From: Bacteroidales bacterium UBA3868
GTDB lineage: Bacteria; Bacteroidota; Bacteroidia; Bacteroidales; WCHB1-69
NCBI GenBank assembly: GCA_002392325.1
Contig: DGGS01000065.1
Span: forward strand, 1 to 26,925
Direction of reading: 5' to 3'
Length of the DNA: 26,925 bases
Shown in pieces: positions 14,085-22,178 of the stretch. Position numbers and translations under genes: made by a program. A model generated the notes under the pieces. The model did no database searches, had not been told where the DNA came from, and worked only from the letters and a program-made list of their open reading frames with translations. How positions within the stretch are numbered: position 1 is the stretch's first letter; the number at the start of each line of letters is the position of its first letter.

Positions 14085-16595
14085 ATGAAACGAGTCCTAT
14101 CCATTTTCATCATAATGGCAATGGCTTTAGCTTTTGCCACCGCCCAGACCACCCAGACGGGTTATGTGAAGACCAAAGGGCGCATGGACAGCAAGGGTCA
14201 ACTTATCCCAGGCACGCGGTTGAGCGGGGCATCCATTGTGCTTACGGGCGGACACTCCACCGTGAGCGGCGGCAACGGGAATTTCACGCTCACCATTCCC
14301 GAGAAGAAGTTCTTTTTGAAGAATGTGCAGAAGCAGGGCTACCAATTGGTTGACCAGGAGATACTGGGCAAACAATACCTGTATTCCGCCAACCCGTTGG
14401 TGATTACGATGGAAACGCCGGAGAAACTGCTGGAGGACCAGTTGAAATCGGAACGCAAACTGCGCCGGTCGCTCCAACAGCAATTGCAGAAAAAAGAAAT
14501 GGAGATAGACTCTCTTGTGGAGAACAACAAGATTACGGAAGAAGAGTATCACAAGGCCTTGCAAAAACTCTATGCCGATCAGGAGAAAAACGAGAAACTC
14601 ATCTCCGACATGGCCAAAAGGTATTCTGAGATAGATTATGACCAGTTGGACGAATTTTACCGGCAGGTGACATTCTGCATTGAGAATGGGGATTTGGTAA
14701 AAGCGGATTCCCTCCTGAGCTCGCGTGGTGATGTGCGCAAGCAGGTGGAGGAACAACTGCAGAAAGGACAGGCAATCCAAGAGCAGAAGGAACAGTTGCA
14801 GAAGGCAGAAGAGGTTTTTGCAGCCGACAACGATGAACTTGCCAGACGCTGTTTCGGTTACTATGAGAAATTCTTCGCACAGTTTCAGAATGATTCCGCT
14901 GCCTATTACTTGGAGTTGCGCGCGAATCTGGACACGACTAATCCGGATTGGCAAAATTATGCTGGACGGTTTATTGCTGAATATCTGGCTCTGTATGATA
15001 AGGCCATGTTTTATTACCAGCGTGCTTTGCGAAAAGCGACGCAAAATAATGATTCAAAAGTCGTTGCAGAGTGCTACCACCACATTGGTGCGGTGTATAG
15101 TGACCAGGGAAACTACGCCAAGGCCTTGGAGTATTTCCAGAAGGCGCTGGGCATAAGGAAAGAGAAGTTAGGGAATGACCATTCGGATGTGGCTTCATGT
15201 TACAACAATATTGGTGCCGTGTATAATGACCAGGGAGACTACACCAAGGCGTTGGAGTGCTACCAGACGGCATTGGATATTTGGAAGCGCGTGCTCGGTG
15301 AGGACCATCCGATGGTTGCTTTGTGCCACCACAATATGGGGGTGGTCTATAAGGTTCAAGGAGACTACCCCAAAGCGTTGGAGCATTATCAGACGGCGTT
15401 GGGCATAAGGAAACAGAAGTTAGGGGAGGACCATCCGGATGTGGCTTCAAGTTATAACAATATTGGTATGGTGTACAGTGACCAGGGTGACTACGCCAAA
15501 TCTTTGGAGTATTACCAGAAGGCATTGAAGATACGGAAGCAAAAGTTAGGGGAAACCCATCCCGATGTGGCATCATGCTACAACAATATGGGTGTAGTGT
15601 ACAAAGCTCAGGGAGACTATCCCAAGGCTCTGGAGTATTTCCAGAAAGCGTTGGGGATACGGAAACAGAAATTAGGCGATGACCACCCGGATGTGGCATC
15701 ATGCTACAACAATATGGGTGCTGTATATAGCGACCAGGGTGACTACATCAGAGCGTTGGAGGGCTACCAGAAGGCATTGGATATATGGAAACGCGTTTAT
15801 GGCGAGGACCATCTGTTAGTGGCGTTGTGCCACTACAACATCGGTGTGGTGTATAAAGTACAGGGGAACTATCCCAAGGCCTTGGAAAATTACCAGAAGG
15901 CGCTGGGAATCCGGAAACAGAAGTTAGGGGAAATCCATCCGGATGTGGCATCATGCTACAACAATATCGGTATTGTGTATCAAGCCCAGGGAGATTATGC
16001 CAAAGCTTTGGAATATTACCAGAAAACATTGACGGTTAAGAAACAGAAGTACGGAAATGACCACATGGATGTCGCTATGTGCTATCACAATATGGGTACA
16101 GTGTATGAGGATCAGGGGAACTACGCCAAGGCATTGAAGAATTACCAGACGGCAATGGATATAAGCAAGCGTGTGCTAGGGGAAGAACACTCTACTATCG
16201 TCTTGTATTACAAGACAATTGGAGATGTGTATTTCTTCCAGGAAGACTACAACAATGCCTTGAAGTGTTACCAGAACGGGTTGGATTTAGGGAGCCGTGT
16301 GTTGGAAAAGAATCACCCGGTAAATATCCAATTTTACAACATGATGGCTTATGTGTACTTCGGCCAAGGAGATTATGATGAAGCCATAAAAACGATTGAC
16401 AAAGCCATTGCCTTGTCCCCACAAGACGCCAACCTGTACGACTCAAAAGGTGAGTTCCTGCTAATGGAGGGCGATGACGCCAATGCTTTGAAAATGTGGG
16501 AGAAAGTGATGCAGATAGATCCTGACTATCTCATAAAAAACAACGGATATTCAGAACTTTACAAAGGACTGAAAGAAAGAGGGCACATCAAATAA
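14085..16595 (+). CDS. exported TPR protein with ten 42-residue kinesin-light-chain-type repeats
   Basis: The 836-residue product has a signal peptide (MKRVLSIFIIMAMALAFATA, then QTTQTG). A carboxypeptidase-regulatory-like beta domain follows (about 22-110: PGTRLSGASIVLTGG). A long charged coiled coil spans about 112-265. From residue 328 there are ten perfect-length 42-residue TPRs (type CYNNIGAVYxxQGDYxKAL), followed by two ordinary TPRs to the C-terminus. It is predicted to be periplasmic, where it could bind the outer domain of the TIR protein, which has a similar regulatory-like fold. It is last in the operon, 20 bases after the TIR stop. No clear strong terminator follows. Domain assignments are firm; the sensor role is inference. 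Confidence 0.88.
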   Translation: MKRVLSIFIIMAMALAFATAQTTQTGYVKTKGRMDSKGQLIPGTRLSGASIVLTGGHSTVSGGNGNFTLTIPEKKFFLKNVQKQGYQLVDQEILGKQYLYSANPLVITMETPEKLLEDQLKSERKLRRSLQQQLQKKEMEIDSLVENNKITEEEYHKALQKLYADQEKNEKLISDMAKRYSEIDYDQLDEFYRQVTFCIENGDLVKADSLLSSRGDVRKQVEEQLQKGQAIQEQKEQLQKAEEVFAADNDELARRCFGYYEKFFAQFQNDSAAYYLELRANLDTTNPDWQNYAGRFIAEYLALYDKAMFYYQRALRKATQNNDSKVVAECYHHIGAVYSDQGNYAKALEYFQKALGIRKEKLGNDHSDVASCYNNIGAVYNDQGDYTKALECYQTALDIWKRVLGEDHPMVALCHHNMGVVYKVQGDYPKALEHYQTALGIRKQKLGEDHPDVASSYNNIGMVYSDQGDYAKSLEYYQKALKIRKQKLGETHPDVASCYNNMGVVYKAQGDYPKALEYFQKALGIRKQKLGDDHPDVASCYNNMGAVYSDQGDYIRALEGYQKALDIWKRVYGEDHLLVALCHYNIGVVYKVQGNYPKALENYQKALGIRKQKLGEIHPDVASCYNNIGIVYQAQGDYAKALEYYQKTLTVKKQKYGNDHMDVAMCYHNMGTVYEDQGNYAKALKNYQTAMDISKRVLGEEHSTIVLYYKTIGDVYFFQEDYNNALKCYQNGLDLGSRVLEKNHPVNIQFYNMMAYVYFGQGDYDEAIKTIDKAIALSPQDANLYDSKGEFLLMEGDDANALKMWEKVMQIDPDYLIKNNGYSELYKGLKERGHIK
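15066..16325 (+). repeat. ten in-frame 126-bp tandem units encoding 42-residue TPRs
   Basis: Ten consecutive units of exactly 126 bases were counted, starting at the Ala-Glu-Cys-Tyr codons. Neighbouring units share long identical DNA stretches (for example the segments encoding YNNIG and AKALEYY), with alternation between ALGIRKQKLG and ALDIWKRVxG types. This pattern suggests duplication and conversion of one- or two-unit blocks. Confidence 0.85.
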
Positions 16596-16634
16596 TCAAG
16601 CAATGATAGAGTTACCTTTTTCTGTTTTGCGTCA

Positions 16635-16648
16635 TTGTTCATGAACAA
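16635..16648. other. 14-bp perfect palindrome downstream of the TPR gene
   Basis: TTGTTCATGAACAA is a perfect palindrome, with weaker flanking complementarity (TTTTGC before, GCGAAAA after). It lies 40 bases past the TPR stop and could be a weak terminator for the operon or a protein-binding site. No clean T-tract follows directly. Confidence 0.3.
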
Positions 16649-16723
16649 AGCGAAAAATGGGGATGCGGTGTTTTTTAATAATTCAAAACTATAATTAGGC
16701 ACCATAACCGCAATGCCTTCTTC

Positions 16724-16793
16724 TCATCTCAAGTCAAAAGTCCCAAGTCCTAAATCTTACGTCTCAAGTCTCAAGTCTCAAATCTCAATCCTA
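16724..16793. repeat. 7-bp degenerate tandem repeat overlapping the DPP4 stop codon
   Basis: Ten heptamers in perfect phase can be read on the plus strand, consensus AARTCTC (AAGTCTC twice in a row, AAATCTC, AAGTCCC, AAGTCCT, AAGTCAA and others). The last unit includes the DPP4 stop codon at 16791-16793. On the DPP4 coding strand the unit reads GAYTTGA-like. No coding potential is apparent. Confidence 0.75.
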
Positions 16794-18971
16794 AAGATTC
16801 TCCAGAATATACTTCGCCAACTTGTTGTAGAGGTAGGTGCGGGTGTTGCCGCCCATAATGAAGTGGTTCTTGTTGGGGAAGAAGAACTGGTCGTATTCCA
16901 CGCCGGCCTCATTCAGGGCTTTCACCAACTCCATGGCGTTCTGGAAGTGCACGTTGTCGTCGGCGGTGCCGTGGATAAGCAAATATTTGCCTTTGAGGTC
17001 TTTAGCGTATGTGGTGGGTGAGTTGAGGTCGTAGCCGTCGGGGTTTTCCTGCGGGGTGCGCATGAACCGCTCGGTGTAAATATTGTCGTAGTAGCGCCAG
17101 TTGGTGACCGGGGCCACGGAGATGGCCATCTTGAAAGCGCCGTCGCCACGGAACAAAGACAAAGCGGAAAGATACCCGCCGAAGCTCCAGCCCCAAATGC
17201 CGATGCGGTTGCCATCCACATACGATTGTTTCTTCAGCCAGTTGGCTGCGGCAATCTGGTCGATGGCCTCATATTTGCCCATCTGTTGGTAAATGACCTT
17301 CTTGAAGGCGTCGCCGCGAGTGGCAGTGCCGCGTCCGTCCACACATACGGAAATATAACCCTTTTGTGCAAGCATCTGATAGAGGGCCAAATCATACCAA
17401 CTGCCGTAAGAATTGGTCACCTGCTGGCTGCCGGGACCGCCGTAGCAGTTCATCATCACGGGATATTTCTTGTTCGGATCGAAATTCGCCGGTTTCATCA
17501 TCCAACCGTACAATTCCGTGCCGTCTTCTGTGGTGAAATGGATGATTTCTCGGTCAACAAAACCATACGCATTCATGGTTTCCTTCACATGCTTGTTGTC
17601 GTTAAGCACGCGCAACTCCTTGCCTTTGGCATCGCGGATAGTGTAGATGGGCAAAGTGTTGAGGTTGGAGTACTGGTTGCGGTAGAAATTGCCGTTCGGA
17701 CTGAAGGAGGGTTGGTTCCAGCCGTCGCCAGTGCTCATCAAGGTTTTCTTCTTGCCGTCAAAGGTGATGGAGTAGAGGTCGCGATTCAAAACGCCACTCT
17801 CGTTAGAAAGGTAATAAATGAGTTTTTTATTCTCGTTAACATATTGGATTTCATTTACTTCCCAATTGCCAGAGGTGAGTTGCTTGATTTCACCGCCCAA
17901 GGTTACTTTGTAGATATGGTTGAAACCGTCACGCTCGGAGGTCACAATCATGGTCTTGCCGTCTTTCAAAAAATAGTAGTTGTCGGTCACATCCAACCAT
18001 TTGTCGTTTTTGTCGGTATAGACAATGTCCTGTTGCTTCGTCACCGTGTTGTAGCGGATAAAGTCAAGCTGGTTCTGATGGCGGTTAAGTTTCAGGATTA
18101 CAGCATCTTGGCTGTTAGGCAACCAATAGACGCGCGGGAAATAGCAGTTGCTGTTGTCGCCCAAATCCACGCGGGTGAGTTGTTTGGAGGCGAGGTCATA
18201 AATATACACATCCACCAAGGAGTTGTCTTCGCCGGCTTTCGGGTATTTGTATTTGAAATCGGTGGGGTAGAGGTTGTCGTATAATGCGAAGTTGTACTCC
18301 TTCACGCGACGCTGGTCAAAGCGCAGGAAGGCGATCTTGCTGCCGTCGGGCGACCACGAGGCGGCACTCGACATGTCCAGTTCCTCCTCATACACCCAAT
18401 CGGCATAACCGTTGAAGATGGCGTTTTCCTGTCCGTCATGGGTGATTTGCGTGATAACACCAGTGGCCAAATCCTGATAAAACAGGTCGCAGTCGCGGGC
18501 GAACAGCACCTTCTGTCCGTCTTCGGAAAGGAAGGCGAAATGCAACTTGGTGTTGGTGTCAGCCACGGTTATAAGTTTGTTGTTTTCAATATCATACACA
18601 TAGTAGAAAGCGAGAGAGGAGCGGCGCCAGATGCTCTCCTCGTCCACAGCGAGCACCACTTTCTTCTCATCACTGGAGAACTCATAGCTGCTCACCTTGC
18701 TGATGTTCACAGTTCCTTTGCTCAGGCGGTCCAGGTCGCTGTTGGCCACCAGCATATCAACGCGCTCGCCCGTGGCAAAACTGTAACGCTCAATGCCGGC
18801 GCGTTTTACGACCGTGTAATAGTCGCTCTTGGGCATGGCGGTGTAACCGGGCACTCCCCGCGGGGTGAAGTAGTAGTCGTCCCAAATTCGTTCAATCGTG
18901 ATTTCTTTGGCTTGTCCAAAACAGCTGCAAATGGCTGTGAATAAGATGGTTATAAGAAATAAGCGCTTCAT
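16791..18971 (-). CDS. dpp4: dipeptidyl-peptidase IV (S9B family)
   Basis: The 726-residue prolyl dipeptidyl-peptidase is exported. The start is the ATG at 18971, giving the signal peptide MKRLFLITILFTAICSCFG; the 20 extra upstream codons lie in a promoter and repeat region. A beta-propeller spans about 40-480 and contains the double-Glu substrate motif (WVYEEELDMSS). The C-terminal alpha/beta hydrolase domain has Ser596 in GWSFGGY, the Asp in HGTADDNVHF (about 671-672) and His703 in KNHFIMGG. It removes X-Pro or X-Ala dipeptides from peptides in the periplasm and complements the DPP11-type enzyme encoded in this window. It stands alone on the minus strand with its own promoter; its stop codon lies inside a 7-bp repeat tract. 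Confidence 0.96.
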   Translation of the reverse strand: MKRLFLITILFTAICSCFGQAKEITIERIWDDYYFTPRGVPGYTAMPKSDYYTVVKRAGIERYSFATGERVDMLVANSDLDRLSKGTVNISKVSSYEFSSDEKKVVLAVDEESIWRRSSLAFYYVYDIENNKLITVADTNTKLHFAFLSEDGQKVLFARDCDLFYQDLATGVITQITHDGQENAIFNGYADWVYEEELDMSSAASWSPDGSKIAFLRFDQRRVKEYNFALYDNLYPTDFKYKYPKAGEDNSLVDVYIYDLASKQLTRVDLGDNSNCYFPRVYWLPNSQDAVILKLNRHQNQLDFIRYNTVTKQQDIVYTDKNDKWLDVTDNYYFLKDGKTMIVTSERDGFNHIYKVTLGGEIKQLTSGNWEVNEIQYVNENKKLIYYLSNESGVLNRDLYSITFDGKKKTLMSTGDGWNQPSFSPNGNFYRNQYSNLNTLPIYTIRDAKGKELRVLNDNKHVKETMNAYGFVDREIIHFTTEDGTELYGWMMKPANFDPNKKYPVMMNCYGGPGSQQVTNSYGSWYDLALYQMLAQKGYISVCVDGRGTATRGDAFKKVIYQQMGKYEAIDQIAAANWLKKQSYVDGNRIGIWGWSFGGYLSALSLFRGDGAFKMAISVAPVTNWRYYDNIYTERFMRTPQENPDGYDLNSPTTYAKDLKGKYLLIHGTADDNVHFQNAMELVKALNEAGVEYDQFFFPNKNHFIMGGNTRTYLYNKLAKYILENL

Positions 18972-18994
18972 TGTATGATGATTTTTTGAAAGTG

Positions 18995-19002
18995 CAAAGA
19001 TA
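18995..19002 (-). promoter_or_regulatory. -7 promoter element of the DPP4 gene
   Basis: TATCTTTG followed by CA on the minus strand, 23 bases before the start codon. The expected -33 position falls in the G-rich edge of the 9-bp repeat tract and shows no TTTG. Confidence 0.5.
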
Positions 19003-19012
19003 CAATATTTTT

Positions 19013-19066
19013 CCCCTTTCCCCCCATTCACCCATGTACCTCTTTTACCCCATGTACCCCGTTCAC
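19013..19066. repeat. 9-bp degenerate tandem repeat between the permease stop and the DPP4 promoter
   Basis: On the minus strand successive units are GTGAACGGG, GTACATGGG, GTAAAAGAG, GTACATGGG and GTGAATGGG (the last shifted by one base), then a G-rich remnant GGAAAGGGG. The consensus GTRMANGRG is the same as that of the array inside aroE. The tract begins two bases after the permease stop codon. Confidence 0.75.
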
Positions 19067-19068
19067 CC

Positions 19069-19959
19069 TTATATCAAAATCGCTCCCACCAGCAAACCCA
19101 ACGCCAGTGTGATGCCCTTCACGATGAAAAAGTTATTGCGCGATTGCGCCAGTAAGGGGAGTCCGGCGTGTCCGTTTTGCGAGATGGAGTTGGCGAGCAG
19201 GATGCCGAAAGGGATGGTGCCGTTCAGGAACATGGCAATGAAGATGAGGTTTGGGCCGGATTCCGGAATGAACCCCACCACCACCGCCAGCAGCAACAAG
19301 GCGTACTTGGCCCATTGCTTGGCCTGCAGCATCTGCTCCACATCGACAAAAAGACCGATAATCATGAGCAGCAGCAGTACGCCGAAAGACCAGAGAAACA
19401 CGCGCAACAGGTGCTGTTTTACCACATGGTGCCAGAAATGTTCTTTGAAAAAATGGATGATTTTATGCTTGAAGCCGGCGTTTTTTTCTTCTGAGGCCTG
19501 ATGGTCGTCGTCAATGTCTTGATGAATGTCGAAATTGTGCGGTTCCAGGGTGAATTTCCATTTTTTTGAAATCAGCATGAAAAGCAGGCCTGACACGATG
19601 GCGATACCAAAGAGAATGGCGGTGAGGATGGCACCCCATTTGGGGTTCTGCACGAACAGGAAGAAGGCCTCGTCGCCGAAAGTGGCCACCATGCCGGAGA
19701 TGAGCGCGCCGAAGGAGAGCAGGTCGTGGGTGAACATGGAGACCACGGCGAATCCGCCTGCGCAGCCGGGAATGGCACCCAGCAATGCCGCAAGGATGAT
19801 TTGCAGGAAGGGCTTGTTGCGCACCTTGGCCAGCAGTTTTCCGGATGAGGACACATTGATGAGTTCGATCAGTGTCATCATCAGAATCACCCAGCCGGTT
19901 ATTTCCAGACTGTCTTTGAAAACATCCAGCAAACGGTTGAGAACTATGGTCTTGTCCAT
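19069..19959 (-). CDS. putative 10-TM heavy-metal/manganese exporter-like permease (ArsP_2 type)
   Basis: The 296-residue membrane protein has paired signature segments: LLGAIPGCAGGFAVVSMF with ATFGDEAFF in the first half, and VVGFIPESGPNLIFIAM with NSISQNGHAGLPLLA in the second. This inverted duplication is typical of the putative 10TM metal exporter family. A central loop (about 136-180) is rich in His, Asp and Glu (FDIHQDIDDDHQ, EHFWHHVVKQH), compatible with metal binding. It begins 7 bases after the [FeFe]-hydrogenase-like gene and is the last gene of that operon. The transported ion is not determined by sequence. Confidence 0.75.
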   Translation of the reverse strand: MDKTIVLNRLLDVFKDSLEITGWVILMMTLIELINVSSSGKLLAKVRNKPFLQIILAALLGAIPGCAGGFAVVSMFTHDLLSFGALISGMVATFGDEAFFLFVQNPKWGAILTAILFGIAIVSGLLFMLISKKWKFTLEPHNFDIHQDIDDDHQASEEKNAGFKHKIIHFFKEHFWHHVVKQHLLRVFLWSFGVLLLLMIIGLFVDVEQMLQAKQWAKYALLLLAVVVGFIPESGPNLIFIAMFLNGTIPFGILLANSISQNGHAGLPLLAQSRNNFFIVKGITLALGLLVGAILI

Positions 19960-19966
19960 TAGGATT

Positions 19967-21352
19967 TTACAGGTTCAGGTTTTTGGCGATGGAGGGATCG
20001 TTTTTCTTCGACCCCCAGATTTTGATGTTGATGCGTTGGGTGTCCAGGAGCGTGAGTTTCTCGGAATGCTCCAGAGCGCGCTGCACGAAGATGCATTGTT
20101 CCACCTCGGCTTTCCCGTTGACCACCGCCTCGGAAAGCGCCTTGCAGGACTGGTATCCGCAGATTCGGCAGTCCACCTGGGGTAGATTCTGGTTGATTTC
20201 AAAGGCCTTGCGCATTTTCTGCATGGCAACGGTCAGGTTGTCGTCCATCTTGTCCATGGAGCGCGGTTCCACCTTGCCGAGCACGCGCTTGTGCTGCGCG
20301 AGATAGTCGGTATAGTTGAGCAGGTCGTTGTCTTCGGCGTCCACCTCGTCGGGTGATTTCTGCATCCGTTTGCGCTGGCGCTCGGCCATGAGGAAACGGT
20401 TGTTGGCGCAGAGTATGCCTCCGGCACAACTCTCATCGCAGGCGCGAAGTTCCAGAAAATCAATATCTTGTATGTCTTCGTCCTCCAGTTTTTCCAAAAA
20501 CTCGGACACATTGTGGATACCATCGATGGCCAAGTTGCGGCCCTCTTTCAGCAGGCCGATCTCACCGCCCGTGAGCGTGTAGTTGACACTGGCCTTGGAG
20601 AGCCGGTGGTAGCGCGTGCGGGAGTCTTCGCAAAGCTGGTACTCGCCTTGCTTGATGACGCGCATCACCTTGCTGTAGAGGAAGTTCATGTTGATGACCT
20701 CCGAAACCGGCGATTTCTCATCCGTGGCAGGACTCTTGATGGCCGCGATTTTGGCGGCACACGGTGTGACATAAAAGATGCCGATATCTTCAGCGGGAAT
20801 GCCGTCTTCCTCCGTTAGCAACTTTCTGATATACAATGCGGTAAGATCCAACGGCGGTTTGGAAAGGTACAAGTTGGGCACCAGCACCGGGAATTTCACT
20901 TGGATGAGGCGCACGATGGCCGGACAGAATGTGGAGATGATGGGTTTGAAACCGTTGTTCTCGTGTACGGTCTTCAGCATTTCCTCCTTGATGAAGTCCA
21001 CGCTCTTCTCCACCTCGAAAACATGCTTGAAACCAATATGATACAGGGCTGACAGAATGGTTTTTTCCTTGATTTTCTCCTCAAATTGGGCGATGAAGAT
21101 GGAAGGCAGCAGCAGCACCGGATACTTGCAGTCGTACACGGTCTGGAAGTCGTCCTGCTCGATGTAGATGGCGTTGACAGGGCATGATTGGTAGCATCTG
21201 CCGCAGTCAACACACCGGTTGGGATCGAGCTGGGGATGTCCGTCTTCCACATGGATGGCCCCGGTGGGACAAACGCCCGTGCAGTGGGCACAGCCGATGC
21301 ACAGGTCGGACTTGAATTTGAGCGCGTGGTGGAAATCTTGAACGTCAGCCAT
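19967..21352 (-). CDS. [FeFe]-hydrogenase large-subunit-like iron-sulfur protein, probably sensory
   Basis: The 461-residue protein begins with two [4Fe-4S] motifs (CIGCAHCTGVCP, 18-29; CVDCGRCYQSCP, 47-58). A hydrogenase H-domain follows and a C-terminal cluster motif ends it (CRICGYQSC with Cys420). The three H-cluster segments are recognisable but altered: STFCPA (one Cys, 143; the usual TSCCP has two), TPCAAK (Cys198) and ELRACDESCAGG (Cys305, Cys309). Proteins of this build occur beside RsbW-like ATPases and DRTGG proteins in anaerobes and are thought to sense redox state or hydrogen rather than make hydrogen. Here it follows both such genes. Catalytic activity is doubtful because of the changed first motif and absence of other hydrogenase genes. 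Confidence 0.85.
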   Translation of the reverse strand: MADVQDFHHALKFKSDLCIGCAHCTGVCPTGAIHVEDGHPQLDPNRCVDCGRCYQSCPVNAIYIEQDDFQTVYDCKYPVLLLPSIFIAQFEEKIKEKTILSALYHIGFKHVFEVEKSVDFIKEEMLKTVHENNGFKPIISTFCPAIVRLIQVKFPVLVPNLYLSKPPLDLTALYIRKLLTEEDGIPAEDIGIFYVTPCAAKIAAIKSPATDEKSPVSEVINMNFLYSKVMRVIKQGEYQLCEDSRTRYHRLSKASVNYTLTGGEIGLLKEGRNLAIDGIHNVSEFLEKLEDEDIQDIDFLELRACDESCAGGILCANNRFLMAERQRKRMQKSPDEVDAEDNDLLNYTDYLAQHKRVLGKVEPRSMDKMDDNLTVAMQKMRKAFEINQNLPQVDCRICGYQSCKALSEAVVNGKAEVEQCIFVQRALEHSEKLTLLDTQRINIKIWGSKKNDPSIAKNLNL

Positions 21353-21363
21353 AATGTTCGGTT

Positions 21364-21780
21364 TTATTTGGTGAAGTAGTTAACAAATTCTATGGTGGTG
21401 CCTTTGCCCACTTCCGACTGGATATTGAGTTCGTCGGAGTTGTTCTTGATGTTCGGCAGGCCCATGCCGGCGCCGAAGCCCATCTCGCGGACCTTGGGCG
21501 AGGCGGTGGAGTTGCCCTTCTGCATGGCCCAGTCGATGTTGGGGATGCCGGGCCCTTCGTCGGCCAGCACAATGCGCACCTTGTCATCCTGCAGGTCCAC
21601 ACTGATGTCGCCCCGGTAGGCGTGGGCCACAATGTTGACCTCGGCCTCGTACAAGGCCACCACGGTTCGTTTCACGATGTCCGGGCTGACACCGAGTTTC
21701 TTAAGCATCCGCTTCACCTCGCTGGAAGTGGAACCGGCATTGGTGAAGTCGCCTCCTTCTACATGATAAGTGAAATCCAT
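21364..21780 (-). CDS. RsbW-like GHKL ATP-binding protein
   Basis: The 138-residue protein is a single histidine-kinase-like ATPase domain. The N-box is EAEVNIVAHAY (Glu45, Asn49), the G1 box is DEGPGIP (74-80), and a glycine-rich lid is followed by GMGLPNIK (105-112). Such domains act as anti-sigma factors or switch kinases of the RsbW/SpoIIAB class. No sigma factor, anti-anti-sigma factor or phosphatase gene lies next to it. It is the middle gene of the DRTGG / ATPase / hydrogenase-like operon, 15 bases after the DRTGG stop and 11 bases before the next start. Its partner is probably one of these two neighbours. Confidence 0.9.
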   Translation of the reverse strand: MDFTYHVEGGDFTNAGSTSSEVKRMLKKLGVSPDIVKRTVVALYEAEVNIVAHAYRGDISVDLQDDKVRIVLADEGPGIPNIDWAMQKGNSTASPKVREMGFGAGMGLPNIKNNSDELNIQSEVGKGTTIEFVNYFTK

Positions 21781-21795
21781 AAGCGGTTAGTTTGG

Positions 21796-22143
21796 TTAGT
21801 AAACGGGGGGTATGCCGGCCCCGTACAGGATACCGGCGGTTTTGTACATGGAAAACTCCGTGCGCACTACAATCATCTCGTTGTCCTCGGCCAACTCCAG
21901 CATCTCCGGAGTCACCTCTTTTCCGCGGACGATGAGAATCATCTGGATGTCTGACATCTCGCAGGTGCGGATGGACTGCAGGTTGCACAACCCGGTCAGC
22001 AGCATCAGATTGTCATAATCCTTGAGCGTCAAGACATCACTCATCAAATCGGAGGCGAAAATCCGCTCCACGGGACGGTTCTTGTATTCTTCGCCTCCCA
22101 AAATTTCTCCTTGCACTAATGCGGCAATTTCTTCTACTGTCAT
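21796..22143 (-). CDS. DRTGG-domain protein
   Basis: The 115-residue cytosolic protein matches the small stand-alone DRTGG family: MTVEEIAALVQGEIL at the start, the core VERIFASDLMSDVL, then QSIRTCEMSDIQMILIVRGK and a C-terminal segment RTEFSMYKTAGILY. DRTGG domains are found with CBS domains and phosphotransacetylases and are presumed small-molecule sensors. It is the first gene of a four-gene minus-strand operon, with a TATATTTG promoter element 36 bases upstream. Confidence 0.88.
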   Translation of the reverse strand: MTVEEIAALVQGEILGGEEYKNRPVERIFASDLMSDVLTLKDYDNLMLLTGLCNLQSIRTCEMSDIQMILIVRGKEVTPEMLELAEDNEMIVVRTEFSMYKTAGILYGAGIPPVY

Positions 22144-22178
22144 TTCAATGAAAATTGTTTTTGTTTGATAATTGGCGG

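Noticed and set aside
15066..16325. Possible CRISPR array or minisatellite
   Set aside because: The 126-bp units are in frame, have no spacers and encode canonical TPR helices.
16724..16793. CRISPR-like repeats at 16724, 19013 and 25956
   Set aside because: Periods of 7 and 9 bases with no spacers and no cas genes nearby; they are plain short tandem repeats.
17226..18284. 352-codon plus-strand frame opposite the DPP4 gene
   Set aside because: Antisense shadow with no motif; the minus strand encodes the propeller of DPP4.
19967..21352. Catalytic [FeFe] hydrogenase HydA
   Set aside because: The first H-cluster motif lacks one cysteine, the usual partner subunits are absent, and the DRTGG and RsbW-like neighbours point to a sensor.
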